Shown here: one piece after another, positions 30,129 to 42,240 of the stretch
Layout of the letters: each line of letters starts with the position of its first letter
Position numbering within the stretch: the stretch's first letter is position 1
Translations under genes and position numbers: made by a program
Notes under the pieces: model-generated
What the model was told of the DNA's origin: nothing
The model's database searches: none
Seen by the model: only the letters and a program-made list of their open reading frames with translations
Assembly: GCA_030760725.1 (NCBI GenBank)
Contig: JASWHV010000004.1
Span: forward strand, 50,869,136-50,933,135
Origin: Neostapfia colusana
Taxonomy: Eukaryota > Streptophyta > Magnoliopsida > Poales > Poaceae
Reading direction: 5' to 3'
Length of the DNA: 64,000 bases

Positions 30129-33100
30129 TCTAAAATCCCCAAGTTGAGCCTTGCTTGTATTTTTGTGGAATTCAAATCAGCAGGGTATACTCCTCCTAAA
30201 TTTGTTTTCAAATTTGAACTTTTACCACACGAAATAAAGGAAGGGCTACAAAAGAAAACTAGCCAAAAAGGAAATAAACCCGGCAGTTCAAATGCGAGCA
30301 CAAACGAGAGTTAACGCCACGGAAATCAAATTCAGATTTTTGGAATTTGCTGCAACTTTTGAATTTGAATTGTGGAGCCACGGTTGTTTGGAGGGGGAGA
30401 CTTGGTGGGACCCGCATGTCATTGGAACTGATAACCCTCAGTGTTTCTTTCTCTGCAAGCTCGCCACCGAGGCAGCCACCGAGCTGCTGCCCGTGCCTTG
30501 CTCCCGAAGGCAGGCAATTCCACAGCGTTGTTGATCGTTAGCCACAGCAGCTGCACAACTCAATTGCCTTTTCTCTGCCCACATAAACAACCGAACACTT
30601 TCCTCCGTGCGATGTTGTTCCACAGTTCGAATCATCCGCAGATTTTAATATACACACGAATTTGAAATCGGGGCCACTGTTCTTTGGGGGAGACCTCGGT
30701 GGGACCCGCCGGTCAGCGGAACAGAGGCCACGTTGAAATTCTACTCTCTGTGAGCATGACACCGAGGGGTGAGGCATTCCACCGAGCTGGCTGTGCCGTT
30801 GCTTATCACCGATGTGGTTCAATCCTTTGCTCTCGGCTAAACAGCGAGGATGCACAACACAATTGTGTTTTCCCTGCTCGCCACTCCAACGAAACAGAGC
30901 CCTTCTCGCGCGCTCACCCGAGAAAAGGACCACTCAGCTCCGGCCTTCTCTCTGCCCTCATCGCCGTTCTGATTCCGGCCACTGTGGCGCCCGGTGGAGC
31001 CATCAAACAGCTGCGCCGGAGCCTCCTCTACCTCCCCAACACGTTCTCAGCTCATCCCCAGCCTCCCTACAACGCGGCAAAGCCATTTTCCCTCGAAAAA
31101 CAGAGCTACGCCGCACGTCAAGGTAACTCAACGCCCGGCCGACTCCGATCTTCTCCGGCACGACCAACACAACTTAAAGGTGCGCCATGATGTCTAGACC
31201 GTTCTGCCGTAGTTCCCTTGCCCCTCCCCACTGCTGGTGTGCCGGAATTTGAGTTTTGATGCCGGTATGTGTGAGAAACCGATGCTGTCCAATTCTTCAA
31301 ATTCGCCTAAACCACTTGATCAACGTTCATGCAAATCAAACCACAGCTACTAGGACTCCTAGCGCCTTCCCACACCGAAGCACGAAGCAAACCGCCCCTC
31401 CTCCGCCCTGGGTGACGAGAAATCGCTGCCGCCGGCTAATACTGATGCGGTCCACGGTGACAACTAGTTTTCTGCCATTTGCTGCAAGGGTTGAGCTCCG
31501 TTCCATGTTCTACGACCTCTAGGGGTTCTGTACGACATCTTGGGCTGTTGAAATTAGCTTGGGACACGCCGGAACACATTGATGCTGCGCCGCCGTCGGT
31601 GCCGACCCATTTCCGGCCGTTTTCAAGAGGGGAGAACTTGCCTGGCAGCTGCACCACGTTCCAAGGGTCGTGTAGGGCGAAACCGGAGCAATAACGGTGG
31701 AGAAACGAGGGAGAACGAGCTGCGCCACACCTCTTCCGGCGTGCACCCGCGGGCTCTGTCCGAGGTTGAAGAGAGAACTGACCCGTGGTCCCGACTTTTG
31801 AATTGCTCTGGGTAAAATAAAAATAGAGAGTTGTTCAAACTTGGAAAATCCATAACTCTGTGTATAAAGCTCAAAATAGTGAGACCAATTTTGTTGGATT
31901 CCTCATAAGAAGTACTTTTCAGAGAAACAAAGTTATTGCTATGAAAATACCCAGGAATTTCTGTAGAATTGTTTTTAGTAAATCTTTTAAGGATTTATTC
32001 CAGGAGCAATTCCTTATGAAATATTCCCAATGTTGGGCAGCAAATCCTTCTCCTAGTTCCTGAGCTCCAGTAAAAATCTTAGGATTTTTGGAGATGATTA
32101 AGGTGGCTTAATAAGTAGGTTTTCTTTGGGTTATGTAAATGGGCTGAAAATCACAGGAACAAATTGTAGAAAATAGAATTAAACTTCACCAAGCCATTCT
32201 AACCAGATAAAAGGCCTAGAAAATTTTGGAACAAATTTTCCTAGGAACCTTAGGTGCAGACCTATTAGGATATCAAATTTCTCCATATGACCAAGTCTAA
32301 TTAAATTCCTATAAATCGTTGAAGGTTAAAGATTCAAAGAATTTTCGTGGCCATATCCTTCCTCAAAAACCTCTGAAAATTTTACCTTAAGCTTATCATG
32401 AGATTATAAAGCCCCTGTAAAAAATGCAACCACAGAAGATGCTGTCTTCATATAGTTTAGTTCTGTAGTCATATATCTCACTTAAATTCATAATATGACA
32501 CATCGTTTATTTGATCGTTTCGATAGCGAAACATCTCGCGGAGACTTCGGAGGCTACTGAGTTGCTTCGATTGACAGAAACTTTAGTCGGGATCAACACT
32601 AAGGCAAGCCCCGGTTTGCATCAAAATTTACAAGCTTCTATTTGTATTCACTTTATAATGTCTAGCATTTTGATTATTGCACTAAGTCTAGTTTATATGA
32701 CACTCCACATGCATGACCCAATAAATCCCATGAGTTTAATTTAGAGTAGGCTTTTACTTAATTATAAATGATGTTATCAAGTTAAGAAAAGTGGATTTAA
32801 AGAGGCATAACTCGAGTAGGCTGTTTCCTACTCGTGAACCAGGATTAAAAGGGGATCAATCGGAAGAGTTGGGAATTGATCCTCTTAGTTGGTAATGGAG
32901 ACCGGGCAGTATGGATGGAAGGCTCTGCGAGACAAGTTTGAGTTGTGTACCAGATGCATACTGGCTATATGGGACCCAGGAAACCGATGTAACATGTTAA
33001 CCTGGGTGTCGAGGCAATCCCCACCGTCTTATGCAGATGCTGAAAGGATAGAGAAGTCGGCTCTACGAGGGTTTGCCGTAGTGAGACTTAATCCCAGTCG

Positions 33101-34063
33101 GTGGGACATGTTTGATATTTGGGTGTCGTGTGAAAGGTTGCCACACACGACGTTGAGGGGATTGGTTGATCACCGGTCTCGGACGGGCGTATGTGTTGTG
33201 ACAGCCAGGTGTTTTTTATTTGAATCACCGTCGCTCGCAGTAGTGAGCATATTTGTTCTCTGCGTCGTGACGTAGTAAGAAACTGGGGAAAAGTTAATAT
33301 GCTTGGTGAGTAATACTCATATTGGAGATGAGGGATGATCAACACCTTCAATAAATTTACTTTCTACCTTGGGAAAAGTGTTTCTTGTTTGATTGTGGAG
33401 TCTCAGCGTTGATGACGCAAGGTATGTATGGGTCTAGGATAGCTCACTAAAGATACTTTCTCCTCGGGCAAGTGGCATCGAAATGAAGCCTTTCTTGTTT
33501 GATTGTGGAGTCTTGATGTAAATTGTGCGAGGGTTATAAAATATGCTTAAAACTTGAAGTAAGGACTCTCCATTAGTTCAAGTTCATTGTTTATGCAAAC
33601 TTCTCTATTCAGCCCTCTATTTTCAGCATCTAAAGTTCCATGTGTAGGTTTTTGGTTAAGTCTTGCTGAGCATAAGCTCACGGTTTGTTGATCTATTGTT
33701 TTGCAGGTAACATTGCATAAGGCGACGTTAGGAAAGAAGGGAGAGCCGAGCGGGGCAGCACCCAATGAGGGGTGTGAGTCTCGCTTGGAACCCTGCATGC
33801 CGCCAGGTTTTTTATGTGGTGCTAGGGTGAAACATCTGCGGGCAGGATGGCTTCATTTTGCTTGGCATAGGCTATAGTCCGTCAGTGTATTCTTATCTTC
33901 CGCTGCAATGTACACTTGTATATTATTTGTGAAATGAGACAATTATATGTATGAAAGACATATATTGTTGTATATGTGTGTTTTTCGTATGTGTTCTGTT
34001 GGGTGCCGGATCACACGGCACCACCCAATGCGATTTCTAGACAGTCGGGGTGGCGTCCCCACA
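30129..34063 (+). mobile_element. Gyp-Z 3' LTR shared with Gyp-Y (3935 bp)
   Basis: It starts TCTAAAATCCCCAAG (the usual TG has become TC) after a purine tract and ends GGCGTCCCCACA. The last 2.1 kb matches the 5' LTR at 19890-21954. The left side joins an integrase end and the right side joins gag coding sequence, so it serves as the 3' LTR of one unit and the 5' LTR of the next. No PBS follows it: the sequence passes directly into the middle of gag at 34064. Frames such as 30684-31190 and 31579-31815 lie in the GC-rich first half and have no domain. Confidence 0.85.
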
Positions 34064-34700
34064 TCATCAATGCCGTGATTCTTCAAGAGGATGCTCAGCA
34101 AGATTTCGCTGCTAATCATAGGAAACGCAGCGCTCCACTTAGCAGCGGGGGTGGAGCTCCTCAAAAATACCGAATGGTGTATCGGACACCATCTGGCCAG
34201 CAGTGGTATCCACCGGCATGACCACAACAGTTTGGGGGTCGTCCTTATCAACCATCTCCCTTTCGACCGCCGATGCCACCACCGCGACCGCAACAGAAGT
34301 AACAGTAGATGGTACCCCGGGCATTTCCATAGCAACAATGCGCCTCGGGATTCCATCCACCGGACAGCGGAGGACCGCCTCGCTACACATGCTTCACGTG
34401 TGGCCAGGCCAGCCATTTCTCCAAGGACTGCCCACAAGGGCAGAAAAGCAGCGCACAAGCCCAATATCAGGGTGGTGCTCGAGGCCGACCACCGGCCAAG
34501 AAGGGAGGTCAGCGATCCGGGAGCGTTCACTACCTCGACAATGAGAACGTCCTGGAAGGAGAGACCGTGCTGGCGGGGACGTTCACTCTCAACAATCACA
34601 CAATCATCATTCTATTTGATTCTGGTGCAACCAACAACTTCATAAGTGCATCATATGTGGCTAAGAGCATCAACTGCAAGTCTTTCTAACCGAGTGCTCA
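34064..34700 (+). pseudogene. Gyp-Y gag C-terminus (zinc knuckle) and protease
   Basis: Coding homology begins abruptly at INAVILQEDAQ, mid-gag, right after the LTR. A frame with stops leads to the CCHC zinc knuckle CFTCGQASHFSKDC (34390-34431), then a Q/G-rich linker and the protease site ILFDSGATNNFIS (about 34610-34650). The 5' leader and the gag capsid-like domain are deleted. The 218-codon minus-strand frame over this region (33943-34599) is an antisense shadow. Confidence 0.82.
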
Positions 34701-35870
34701 TATATGATTTGCTCACTGGGAGGGAAGATTTCAGAAAATATGATGATTCCAAAAGCACCACTATGCTTGGATGGGAGGATATATCCCACTACGATGATTA
34801 TCCTTGAGGGGCAGAAGATTGATGCAATCTTAGGAATGTCATGGCTAACCTACCATAGCGCTGTACTGGAAACTATATCACGGACGGTTCACCTCAACTC
34901 TCCACTACACCGTCCGCATTCACTCGTAATAGACATCCCTGTCCTGGAAGTTTCAGCCACATAAAATACTGAAGCCCCCAAGTTGGAAGACATCCCCCTA
35001 GTCCAAGACCCCGATGTGTTCCCAGATGATCTCCCGGGCATGCCACCTGAACCGGAGGTTGAGTTCCAGATTGAAATTGCACCCGGGACTACGCCAATAT
35101 CGCGGAGACCGTATAAGATGGCTGAATTGAAGGAACAGCTCAATGATTTGTTGAGCAAAGGTTTCATTAGACCGAATTCCTCGCAATGGGGATAATCGGC
35201 ACTGTTTGTGAAGAAGAAAGATGAAACCTTTAGATTGTGTGTTGATTACCGACTGGTCAACGCCATCACCATCAAGAATAAATATCCACTGCCCCACACT
35301 GATATCCTGTTCGATCAACTTGTGGGTGCAAGTGTGTTTTCAAAGATGGACCTTCGCTCTGGATATCATCAAATAAAAATCCGAGCAGAGGATATTCCGA
35401 AGACAGCGTTCTCGACGAGATATGGACTATATGAATATCTCGTCATGTCTTTTGGTCTCACCAACACCCCAGCAAATTTCATGTACCTCATGAACTCGGT
35501 GTCTATGCCGGAGGTGTACAAGTTCGTGGTGGTGTTCATAGATGATATCTTGGTTTACTCCAAGTCGGAAGAAGAACACGCCGAACACTTGCGTATCGTC
35601 CTTCAACGATTATGGGATCATAAGCTCTATGCTAAGTTCAGCAAATGCGAGTTTTGGATCCACCAAGTGCCATTTTTGGGACATATCATCTCAGCGGATG
35701 GCATTGCGATAGATTCAAGCAAGATTGAACAGGTGCTGAAATGGAAAGCTCCCACTTCTTCCCATGAAGTCAGAGGCTTCCTCGGTTTAGCGGGATATTA
35801 CCGGGGTTCATTCCGAGCTTCTTCAAGCTTGCTAAGCCGATGACTGAATTATTAAAGAAGGGGATGAAAT
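34701..35870 (+). pseudogene. Gyp-Y reverse transcriptase
   Basis: The part up to about 35205 encodes the protease-RT linker (PDVFPDDLPGMPPE) with stops and frameshifts. The main frame, 35208-35843, carries KKKDET.RLCVDYR, KMDLRSGYHQIKI, MSFGLTNTPANFM and an intact active-site box VVVFIDDILVYSKS (FIDD at 35535-35546). It continues through the thumb (FLGHIIS, GFLGLAGYYR), then shifts frame at about 35815. An in-frame TAA (WG-stop) sits at 35193-35195. The catalytic centre is preserved but the gene is broken. Confidence 0.88.
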
Positions 35871-36441
35871 ATGTTTCAAATTCAGCATTGAAGGAGCATT
35901 CTGAGCATTGGTGAAGCATCTCACAACATCCCCAGTCTTAGCTCAACTGGATACGACCAAGCCTTTTGAGATATATTGTGATGCGTCCGGTATCGGGCTT
36001 GGCTGCGTGTTGATGCAAGCAGGATGGGTGGTCGCGTATGGCTCACACCAACTTCAAAACCACGAGCTGCACTATCCAACTCATGATCTTGATCTCACTT
36101 CTGTGGTATTGGCGCTGAAAATGTGGAGACACTATCTTCTTGGGAACTTGGTGCATCTCTACACCGACCACAAGAGCTTTAAGTATATCTTCACCGAGAA
36201 GGATCTGAATATGAGGCAAAGGAGGTGGTTAGAATTAATCAAATACTATGAGATTGAGATTCATTACCACCCCGGCAAGGCAAATGTGGTTGCCGACGCG
36301 CTGAGTCGGAAATCACATGTCCATAACCTCGCTATTACACCGATAGATGAGGAAGAATTGAGTTTATACTTGGTTCCATATGGATCACTCTACAACCTTA
36401 CTCTCATCCCTACTATTAGGGAGGATATTATTGCATCTTAG
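35871..36441 (+). pseudogene. Gyp-Y RNase H
   Basis: This frame carries YCDASGIGLGCVLMQ, the ELHYPTHDLDL and YTDHKSFKYIF motifs and an intact YHPGKANVVADALSRK. It ends at a TAG after DIIAS, where the intact relatives continue into the integrase. It is out of frame with the RT before it. Confidence 0.85.
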
Positions 36442-37324
36442 AAAATTGACAAAGGCATGGCACATCTCCGGAAACGAATAGACAGCGGTGATATCAAATG
36501 TTTCCGGATGGATGAAGAGGGGATGCTATGGTTCAATGACCGCATAGTCGTACCCTCGAATATGGAGCTGAGAAACAAGATCCTAGATGAAGCTCACTTG
36601 TCTAAGTTTTCTATTCATCCGGGCAGCAACAAAATGTACCAAGATTTCAAGAGTAAATTTTGGTGGACACGGATGAAGTGGGAAATTGCAAAATACGTGT
36701 CCGAGTGTGATACGTGTAGATGAGTGAAGGCGGATCACATGAGGAAATCAGGGTTGCTGCAACCCCTGAAAATTCCAGCATGGAAATGGAAAGATGTTAG
36801 CATGAATTTCATTGTGGGATTACCCATTAGTTTTCACAAGCATAATTCCATTTGGGTAATCATTGACCAGTCAACCAAGTCGGCTCACTTCGTTCCCGTG
36901 CATACCAATTTCCATGCTAGCAAGTATGCGGAGCTGTACATTGCAAAAATCTTATGCTTGCACTTGGTACCCAAGACAATAATCTCAGATCGAGGTGAAC
37001 TGTTCGTGGCTTGTCTCTAGGAGCAGTTGCACGCTTCTGTACCAAGCAGATTAGATGCTCTGCATATCACCCGCAGACAGATGGGCAAACTGAGAGGGTG
37101 AATCAAGTGTTAGAAGACATGCTGAGAGCATGTGCCATCCACCACGGTAATAATTGGGATGATCATCTACCGTTGGTGGAATTTTCGTATAACAACGGCT
37201 ATCAAGCAAGTATCAAGATGGCACCATATGAGGCTCTCTACAGTCGCAAATGCCACACCCCATTGAATTGGTGCGAATCCAGTGAACGAGTCACGTTCAG
37301 GATTGATCTAGTGAACGACGCTGA
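36442..37324 (+). pseudogene. Gyp-Y integrase, truncated
   Basis: Zinc-binding domain (HLSKFSIHPGSNK ... CDTCR), then a TGA at 36721-36723; core domain with D in SMNFIVGLP replaced by N, D in ISDRGELF retained, a TAG at 37018-37020, a small deletion with frameshift near 37048, and then SAYHPQTDGQTE with the catalytic E. The alignment to Gyp-1 stops after LVNDAD, where the minus-strand LTR of Gyp-2 begins. The C-terminus, chromodomain and 3' LTR are missing. Confidence 0.87.
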
Positions 37325-40060
37325 TGTGACACCCGGTTCCAAAAATGAACCAAGTGAATGCGTATGTGTGCTCAGGACGTTCATCACACATACACAGCTT
37401 TATCACAAACTGAATTCAGAATATAACCATGTACGAATAATGTTTAAGTACTTTTTTACATTGACCCATTGTCTCACTCATGAATATCTAACTTGTTCTT
37501 GCAGCGGAAGACTCTAACGACAGCGGAAAATGAATAAGACAGAGGGCTCCAACTTCAACTCCATAGGCATGTTGACGGTAGTGCGCACACCTAGTACTCA
37601 ACCTGTTCCTCGAAGTACTCTTCTCTTGTAGCTAATGTATATGTTGGAATGCAAGGGTGAGTACATGTCGTACTCAGCAAGTGCGTGAAAAGTATGACAT
37701 GTAGCTAACAACAAGGTAGGGAATAAAAAAAGTTCATTGCAGCAAGCAAATTTTATATCACAACAGGAAAAAAAGCAACTATCTCTAGGTGAGTTTAATC
37801 CCATCATAACCAAGTAATTCATCAACATTCCTTCATCATAATTCACCATTTATCAAGCCTCAACCATCCAATAATCTTTCTCAAGTTCATCTCATACTCA
37901 TAAATGTTCATAACCATCTTTCATAGAACCGAAACCAAACTCATTGTCATGACCTAAAACAGTCCCAAAACCAATCCCAATGACCATACCCGAATAACCA
38001 TCCTAAGTTTTGCTCCTAATCATGGAAGTTGGCCAGGTGCTTGTAACCGGAAGCACGACTATCATGATAGTTTTACACTCTGCAGAGGTGGCACCACTTT
38101 ACCCACAAGTTCGTGATTTCGTTACCCGTCGGAGACTAGAAAGAACCTCCATTCTGCTACTACACAACCGTCGGTGTATGGCCAAGAGATCACAAAATAG
38201 CCTTTACAAAGGGGCTACTAGAATATATGGACCCACTGAGGTTTTGCTGGCAGGCTCGAATCTCCATTCTCCCACCCACGGGCCCCCTCTTGTGCCATGC
38301 AGTTCCCAGGGCAGTCCTCCTCGACTCCCATTCCCCGCGCCATCCAATGGTCCATAACAAGCTAGCAACACAACTAATTAGTCAGATAAGCGGCACCCAT
38401 ATTTGGCCTTGTGGTGGCACTGTTTTCTCGGCATGTGCTCACATGAACTGGTCCTTAGATCTACGGCAAGGAAACCACCATCTCATTCAGCAACATCCAC
38501 GAACCAAGCTCGCAGAGATCTCCCCAATTACATGCTCATTAATATCATAAAGTTCTCATTATCTTTATTCTCATGAGTGCAGTACCTAAACAGGTTTAAT
38601 TTCAGCTTCCCGTATCCCGTAAGTTAAGCGAAGCAAAAAGGAAAAAACAACCATACCCGACTCTTCAACTTTCCCGGTGACAACGATGGTTAACAAAACT
38701 AGTAAACTCCTATAAAAGGGTGTCCCATCAAGTTGACACACGCATACAAGTTTTCACAAGCAAAAAAGTTTCAAAAACATGGGATCAATATGGTCAAGGG
38801 GCACTTGCCTTGCTCGACGGTTCATGTTGGTCAAGCGTCTTGGTGCTGTAGTTCCTCGTAGATGGCCTCTTGAGCATGTCCTTCTACTCACGACCATGCA
38901 CATACAAAGATTACATCAATCAATTATCATGCACAAACTTTACTGAAGATGCAATGGGGTAGGTGAATGCAATTCCTATGGTGCAGTTTATAAAAATCAG
39001 TTTGCACGTGTTCTCGCAAGTTTTTGTAGGCTTTTATGGGGTTTTATGATGAAAAGTCTGCTGAGATCAAGTGTGGACATGGTTATGATCTTGACACAAT
39101 TTGTAGATCAATTCCACCGTAAAAAAATGACCAAAACATGGTCTGTCCACACGCAGAAATTTCTGCTCGCAAGAGGGTGGGGAAAACGGGTGCGTAGAAA
39201 CAGCGGTGACGTGGTAAGAGGGGTAACGAAAACCTACCTCACTTCTTCCTCCTCTCTTCCTTGCAGCAGAGCCTTCTCCTTGCAATGGCAGCAGCTGGAG
39301 ATTTTCTTGGAGAATTATGCAGCTGCGGCTAGGGCAGAACGTCGGGGGCTTCTTCTCCGGCGACGGCAAGGCGTGGTTGAGCTTCGACGGCGGCTAAACT
39401 CCAGCAAGGGGCGGCGATCTGAGCTTGGCAGCAGGGGAGAGTGGCGGCCAGGGGTTTTTGGGGCTGGGGTGGCGGCTAAGGGGGGGGGGAGGGTTTTATT
39501 TATAAGAGAGGAAAATAGCTAGGGAGGCTAGAATTTTAGCAAGTCAATTATCCAAGGGCTAAGATTTAATTTTAAAAGAGGTGAGAGCTAGGGGCTGTGA
39601 TTTTATTACTTATTTTCCAACAATGGCTAAGATTATTTGGGAAAATAAAAGCCCACAAAAAACAAAAGGGCGGGCGGCGGCTAGGGTTTCCCCCCTTATG
39701 GGCTGCGGCCAAGAGGGGGCGCCCACTAGGGTTTTCCCCCCTTAAGTGGTGTAGCCAAATTGGGGGAAAATCCTCCCCCCCCCCCCCCCAAACGTGGGGA
39801 AAATCCCTTAGGGGAATTTAGGGAAAATTAGGGAAATTAGGAGAGAGGGGAATTTGGGGAAAAAATTAGAGGTGGCCACATTTTGCTATTTTATTTATTT
39901 TTATTTTTATCTTATATTTATTTTCATTATTTTCTATTTTTATTCCCTTTTATTATTTTATTTGCTTTTATATTCCTCTCTTTATTTTCTTCTTCATTTT
40001 AAATGCTTCTCTACATGAAAAATGTATGCAATGCATGGTAGTAATTTTGAGGGTGTCACA
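37325..40060 (-). mobile_element. Gyp-2 3' LTR (2736 bp)
   Basis: On the minus strand it starts TGTGACACCCTCAAAATT after a purine tract and ends GGAACCGGGTGTCACA. Its downstream two-thirds (about 37325-38950) matches the Gyp-3 and solo LTRs in reverse, for example 38090-38530 against 59490-59960. Its first third (about 39000-40060) does not: it lacks the G-box array and is instead GC-rich with a run of 15 C at 39775-39789. Frames at 38010-38550 and 39046-39522 are not supported as genes. Confidence 0.85.
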
Positions 40061-40063
40061 AAC

Positions 40064-40082
40064 CTAACCTCCCTTAAAACGA
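40064..40082 (-). other. Gyp-2 polypurine tract
   Basis: Minus-strand TTTTAAGGGAGGTTAGG lies just before the LTR start TGTGACACCC, after the end of the integrase frame. Confidence 0.7.
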
Positions 40083-42240
40083 ATCTCACCCTCAAGATTC
40101 GATAGAGAGGAGAAAAGATGAGGGAATTCCGTCTTGAGGTCTTCCTCACGCTCCCATATAGCTTCGACGTTCGTGTGATGGCTCCATTGTATCTTGTACC
40201 AACAAATTACTTTGTTCCTTGTGACCCTTTCCTTTACGTCCAAGATTTTGATGGGGTGTTCCGCGTAGGTCAGATCCTCCTGAAGTTCTAGCTCAACCAT
40301 CGGTACTTGTTCTTTCGGTACTCTTAGGCATTTCTTGAGTTGGGATACGTGAAATACGTCGTGCACGTCGGAGAGGTGCGTTTGGCAGCTCTAGTTGATA
40401 GGCTACCTCTCTTCGCTTGTCCAAAATCTTGAATGGCCTGATGTAGCGAGGTGCTAACTTGCCTTTAACGTTGAACCACCGTTTGCCTCGGATAGGCGAC
40501 ACCTTAAGATACACGAACTCTCCCACTTCAAAGGTCAAACTCCTTCGCCTATTGGCCGCATAGCCTTTTTGTCGTGACTGAGCGGGCTTCAAGTTTTCAC
40601 GTATTGTTTGGACTTGCTTTTTGGTGTCCTGCAGCACTTCTGGTCCAAACAATTGGCTTTCTTCGGTCTCATTCCAGAACAGCAGGGTTCTACACCGTCT
40701 ACCGTATAGTGCTTCAAAAGGTGACATTTTCAAGCAGGCTTGGTAACTGTTGTTGTACGAGAATTCAGCATACAGCAAGCTCCTGTCCCAGCAATGCCCA
40801 TGTTTCAAGGCGCAAGCTCCCAACATATCTTCCAAAATCTGATTTGTCCTCTCAGTCTGCCCATCTGTTTGTGGGAGATATGCGAAGCTGAAATTCAACT
40901 GTGTACCCATAGCTTCATGCAGCTTCCTCCAAAACCTAGAGGTAAATTGACAACCTCGATCTGAAACTATTCTCTTCAGAACTCCATGACGATACACAAT
41001 TTGCTCCATATACAGCTCGTCTAGTTGTGCGACGGTGTACTTGGTCCTAACAGGATTAAAGTGGGCTGATTTCGTCAATCGGTGCACCATAACCCAAATA
41101 GAGTTGTAGCCGGACTGAGTACGTGGCAATCCGAGTAGGCAATCCATACTGATGTCTTCCCACTTCCACTTGGGCACTTTCAATGGCTGCAATGATCCAG
41201 CGGGTCTTTGATGTTCGGCCTTCACTCGTTGGCACGTGTCGCATAGGGAAACATATTCAGCTATGTCTCTTTTCATGCCATCCCACCAATAGCAAGTTTT
41301 CAGGTCCTTGTACATCTTTGTACAGGTGGGGTGTATGGAATAAGGCGAGTCATGTGCCTCCTTTAGAATCGTGTCGTGGATGTGCTTCACGTTAGGAACA
41401 AAAATCCTTTTCCCTAACCAAAGCGTGCCATTCCCGTCTTCCTTGAAATCCTTTTCTATCCCTTGTTGAATTCTTTCCTTGATTTCCTTTATTTCCTCAT
41501 CTGTTGCTTGGCCATCTCGTATCTCTTGTTCCAGCGTTGAGTTCAGTTCTACCATATCCATCTCATTCAAGAACCCGAGATGTAACCGTTTGAACTCCTT
41601 ACATAGCTTGGGTGGCAGCCCCCGAACCATGAGTTGGTGACATGCTCCCTTTCGGCTCAATGCATCCGCTACTACATTGGCCATCCCGGGGTGATAGTTG
41701 ATTTCTACATCATAATCCTTGATGAGTTCCAACCATCGACGTTGCCTCAAATTTGGATCTGTTTGTGTGAATATATACTTGAGGCTTTTGTGATCCGTAT
41801 AGATCTCACATCGGTGACCTAGGATGTAATGCCTCCAAATTTTCAAGGCATGTACCACTGCTGCAAGTTCCAGATCGTGTGTAGGGTAGTTCAGCTCACG
41901 TTTCTTTAATTTCCTCGATGCATAGGCTACCACTTGGCCTTCTTGCATAAGGACACATCCAAGCTCTTGTATTGAGGTGTCACAATATATATCAAAGCTT
42001 TTGCTTATGTCCGGCAATACCAATACAGGTGCTGTTGTCAATCTCGTCTTCAATTCCTCAAAACTGTCTTGACACGCTTGTGTCCACTGAAATGCTTTCC
42101 CTTCCATCAGCAATTCAGTCGTAGGCTTTGCTATTTTGGAGAAATCCTTGATGAACCGGCGGTAGTATCCAGTCATCCCAAGGAAACTCCGAATATCCCT
42201 CACATTCTGCGGTTGGTTCCACTTCAAAACATCCCTCACG
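40083..42240 (-). pseudogene. Gyp-2 RT thumb, RNase H and integrase (5'-truncated)
   Basis: A long frame on the minus strand (about 42240 to 40293) starts inside the RT thumb (RDVLKW, FLGMTGYYRRF), so the RT catalytic core, protease and gag are absent. RNase H shows YCDTS and YTDHKSLKYIF with NVVADALSRK intact. Integrase has the zinc-binding domain (HPTCTKMYKD ... CDTCQR), D in SMDCLLGLP, D in IVSDRGCQF and E in DGQTER at the 35-residue spacing. A frameshift near 40360 splits off the last 100 codons, which hold the chromodomain-like end (IQWSHHTNVEAIWE). It is the same family as Gyp-3, aligned with 55640-57802. Confidence 0.9.

Noticed and set aside
30684..31190. 168-codon ORF and overlapping frames at 30812-31126 and 30538-30933
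   Set aside because: They lie in the GC-rich part of the Gyp-Z LTR, overlap one another on both strands and show no domain.
33943..34599. 218-codon minus-strand ORF
   Set aside because: It is antisense to recognisable gag (zinc knuckle) and the end of the LTR of Gyp-Y.
39046..39522. 158-codon ORF, Arg/Gly-rich at the end
   Set aside because: It is antisense within the U3 part of the Gyp-2 LTR, next to poly-G/poly-C runs, with no recognisable domain.
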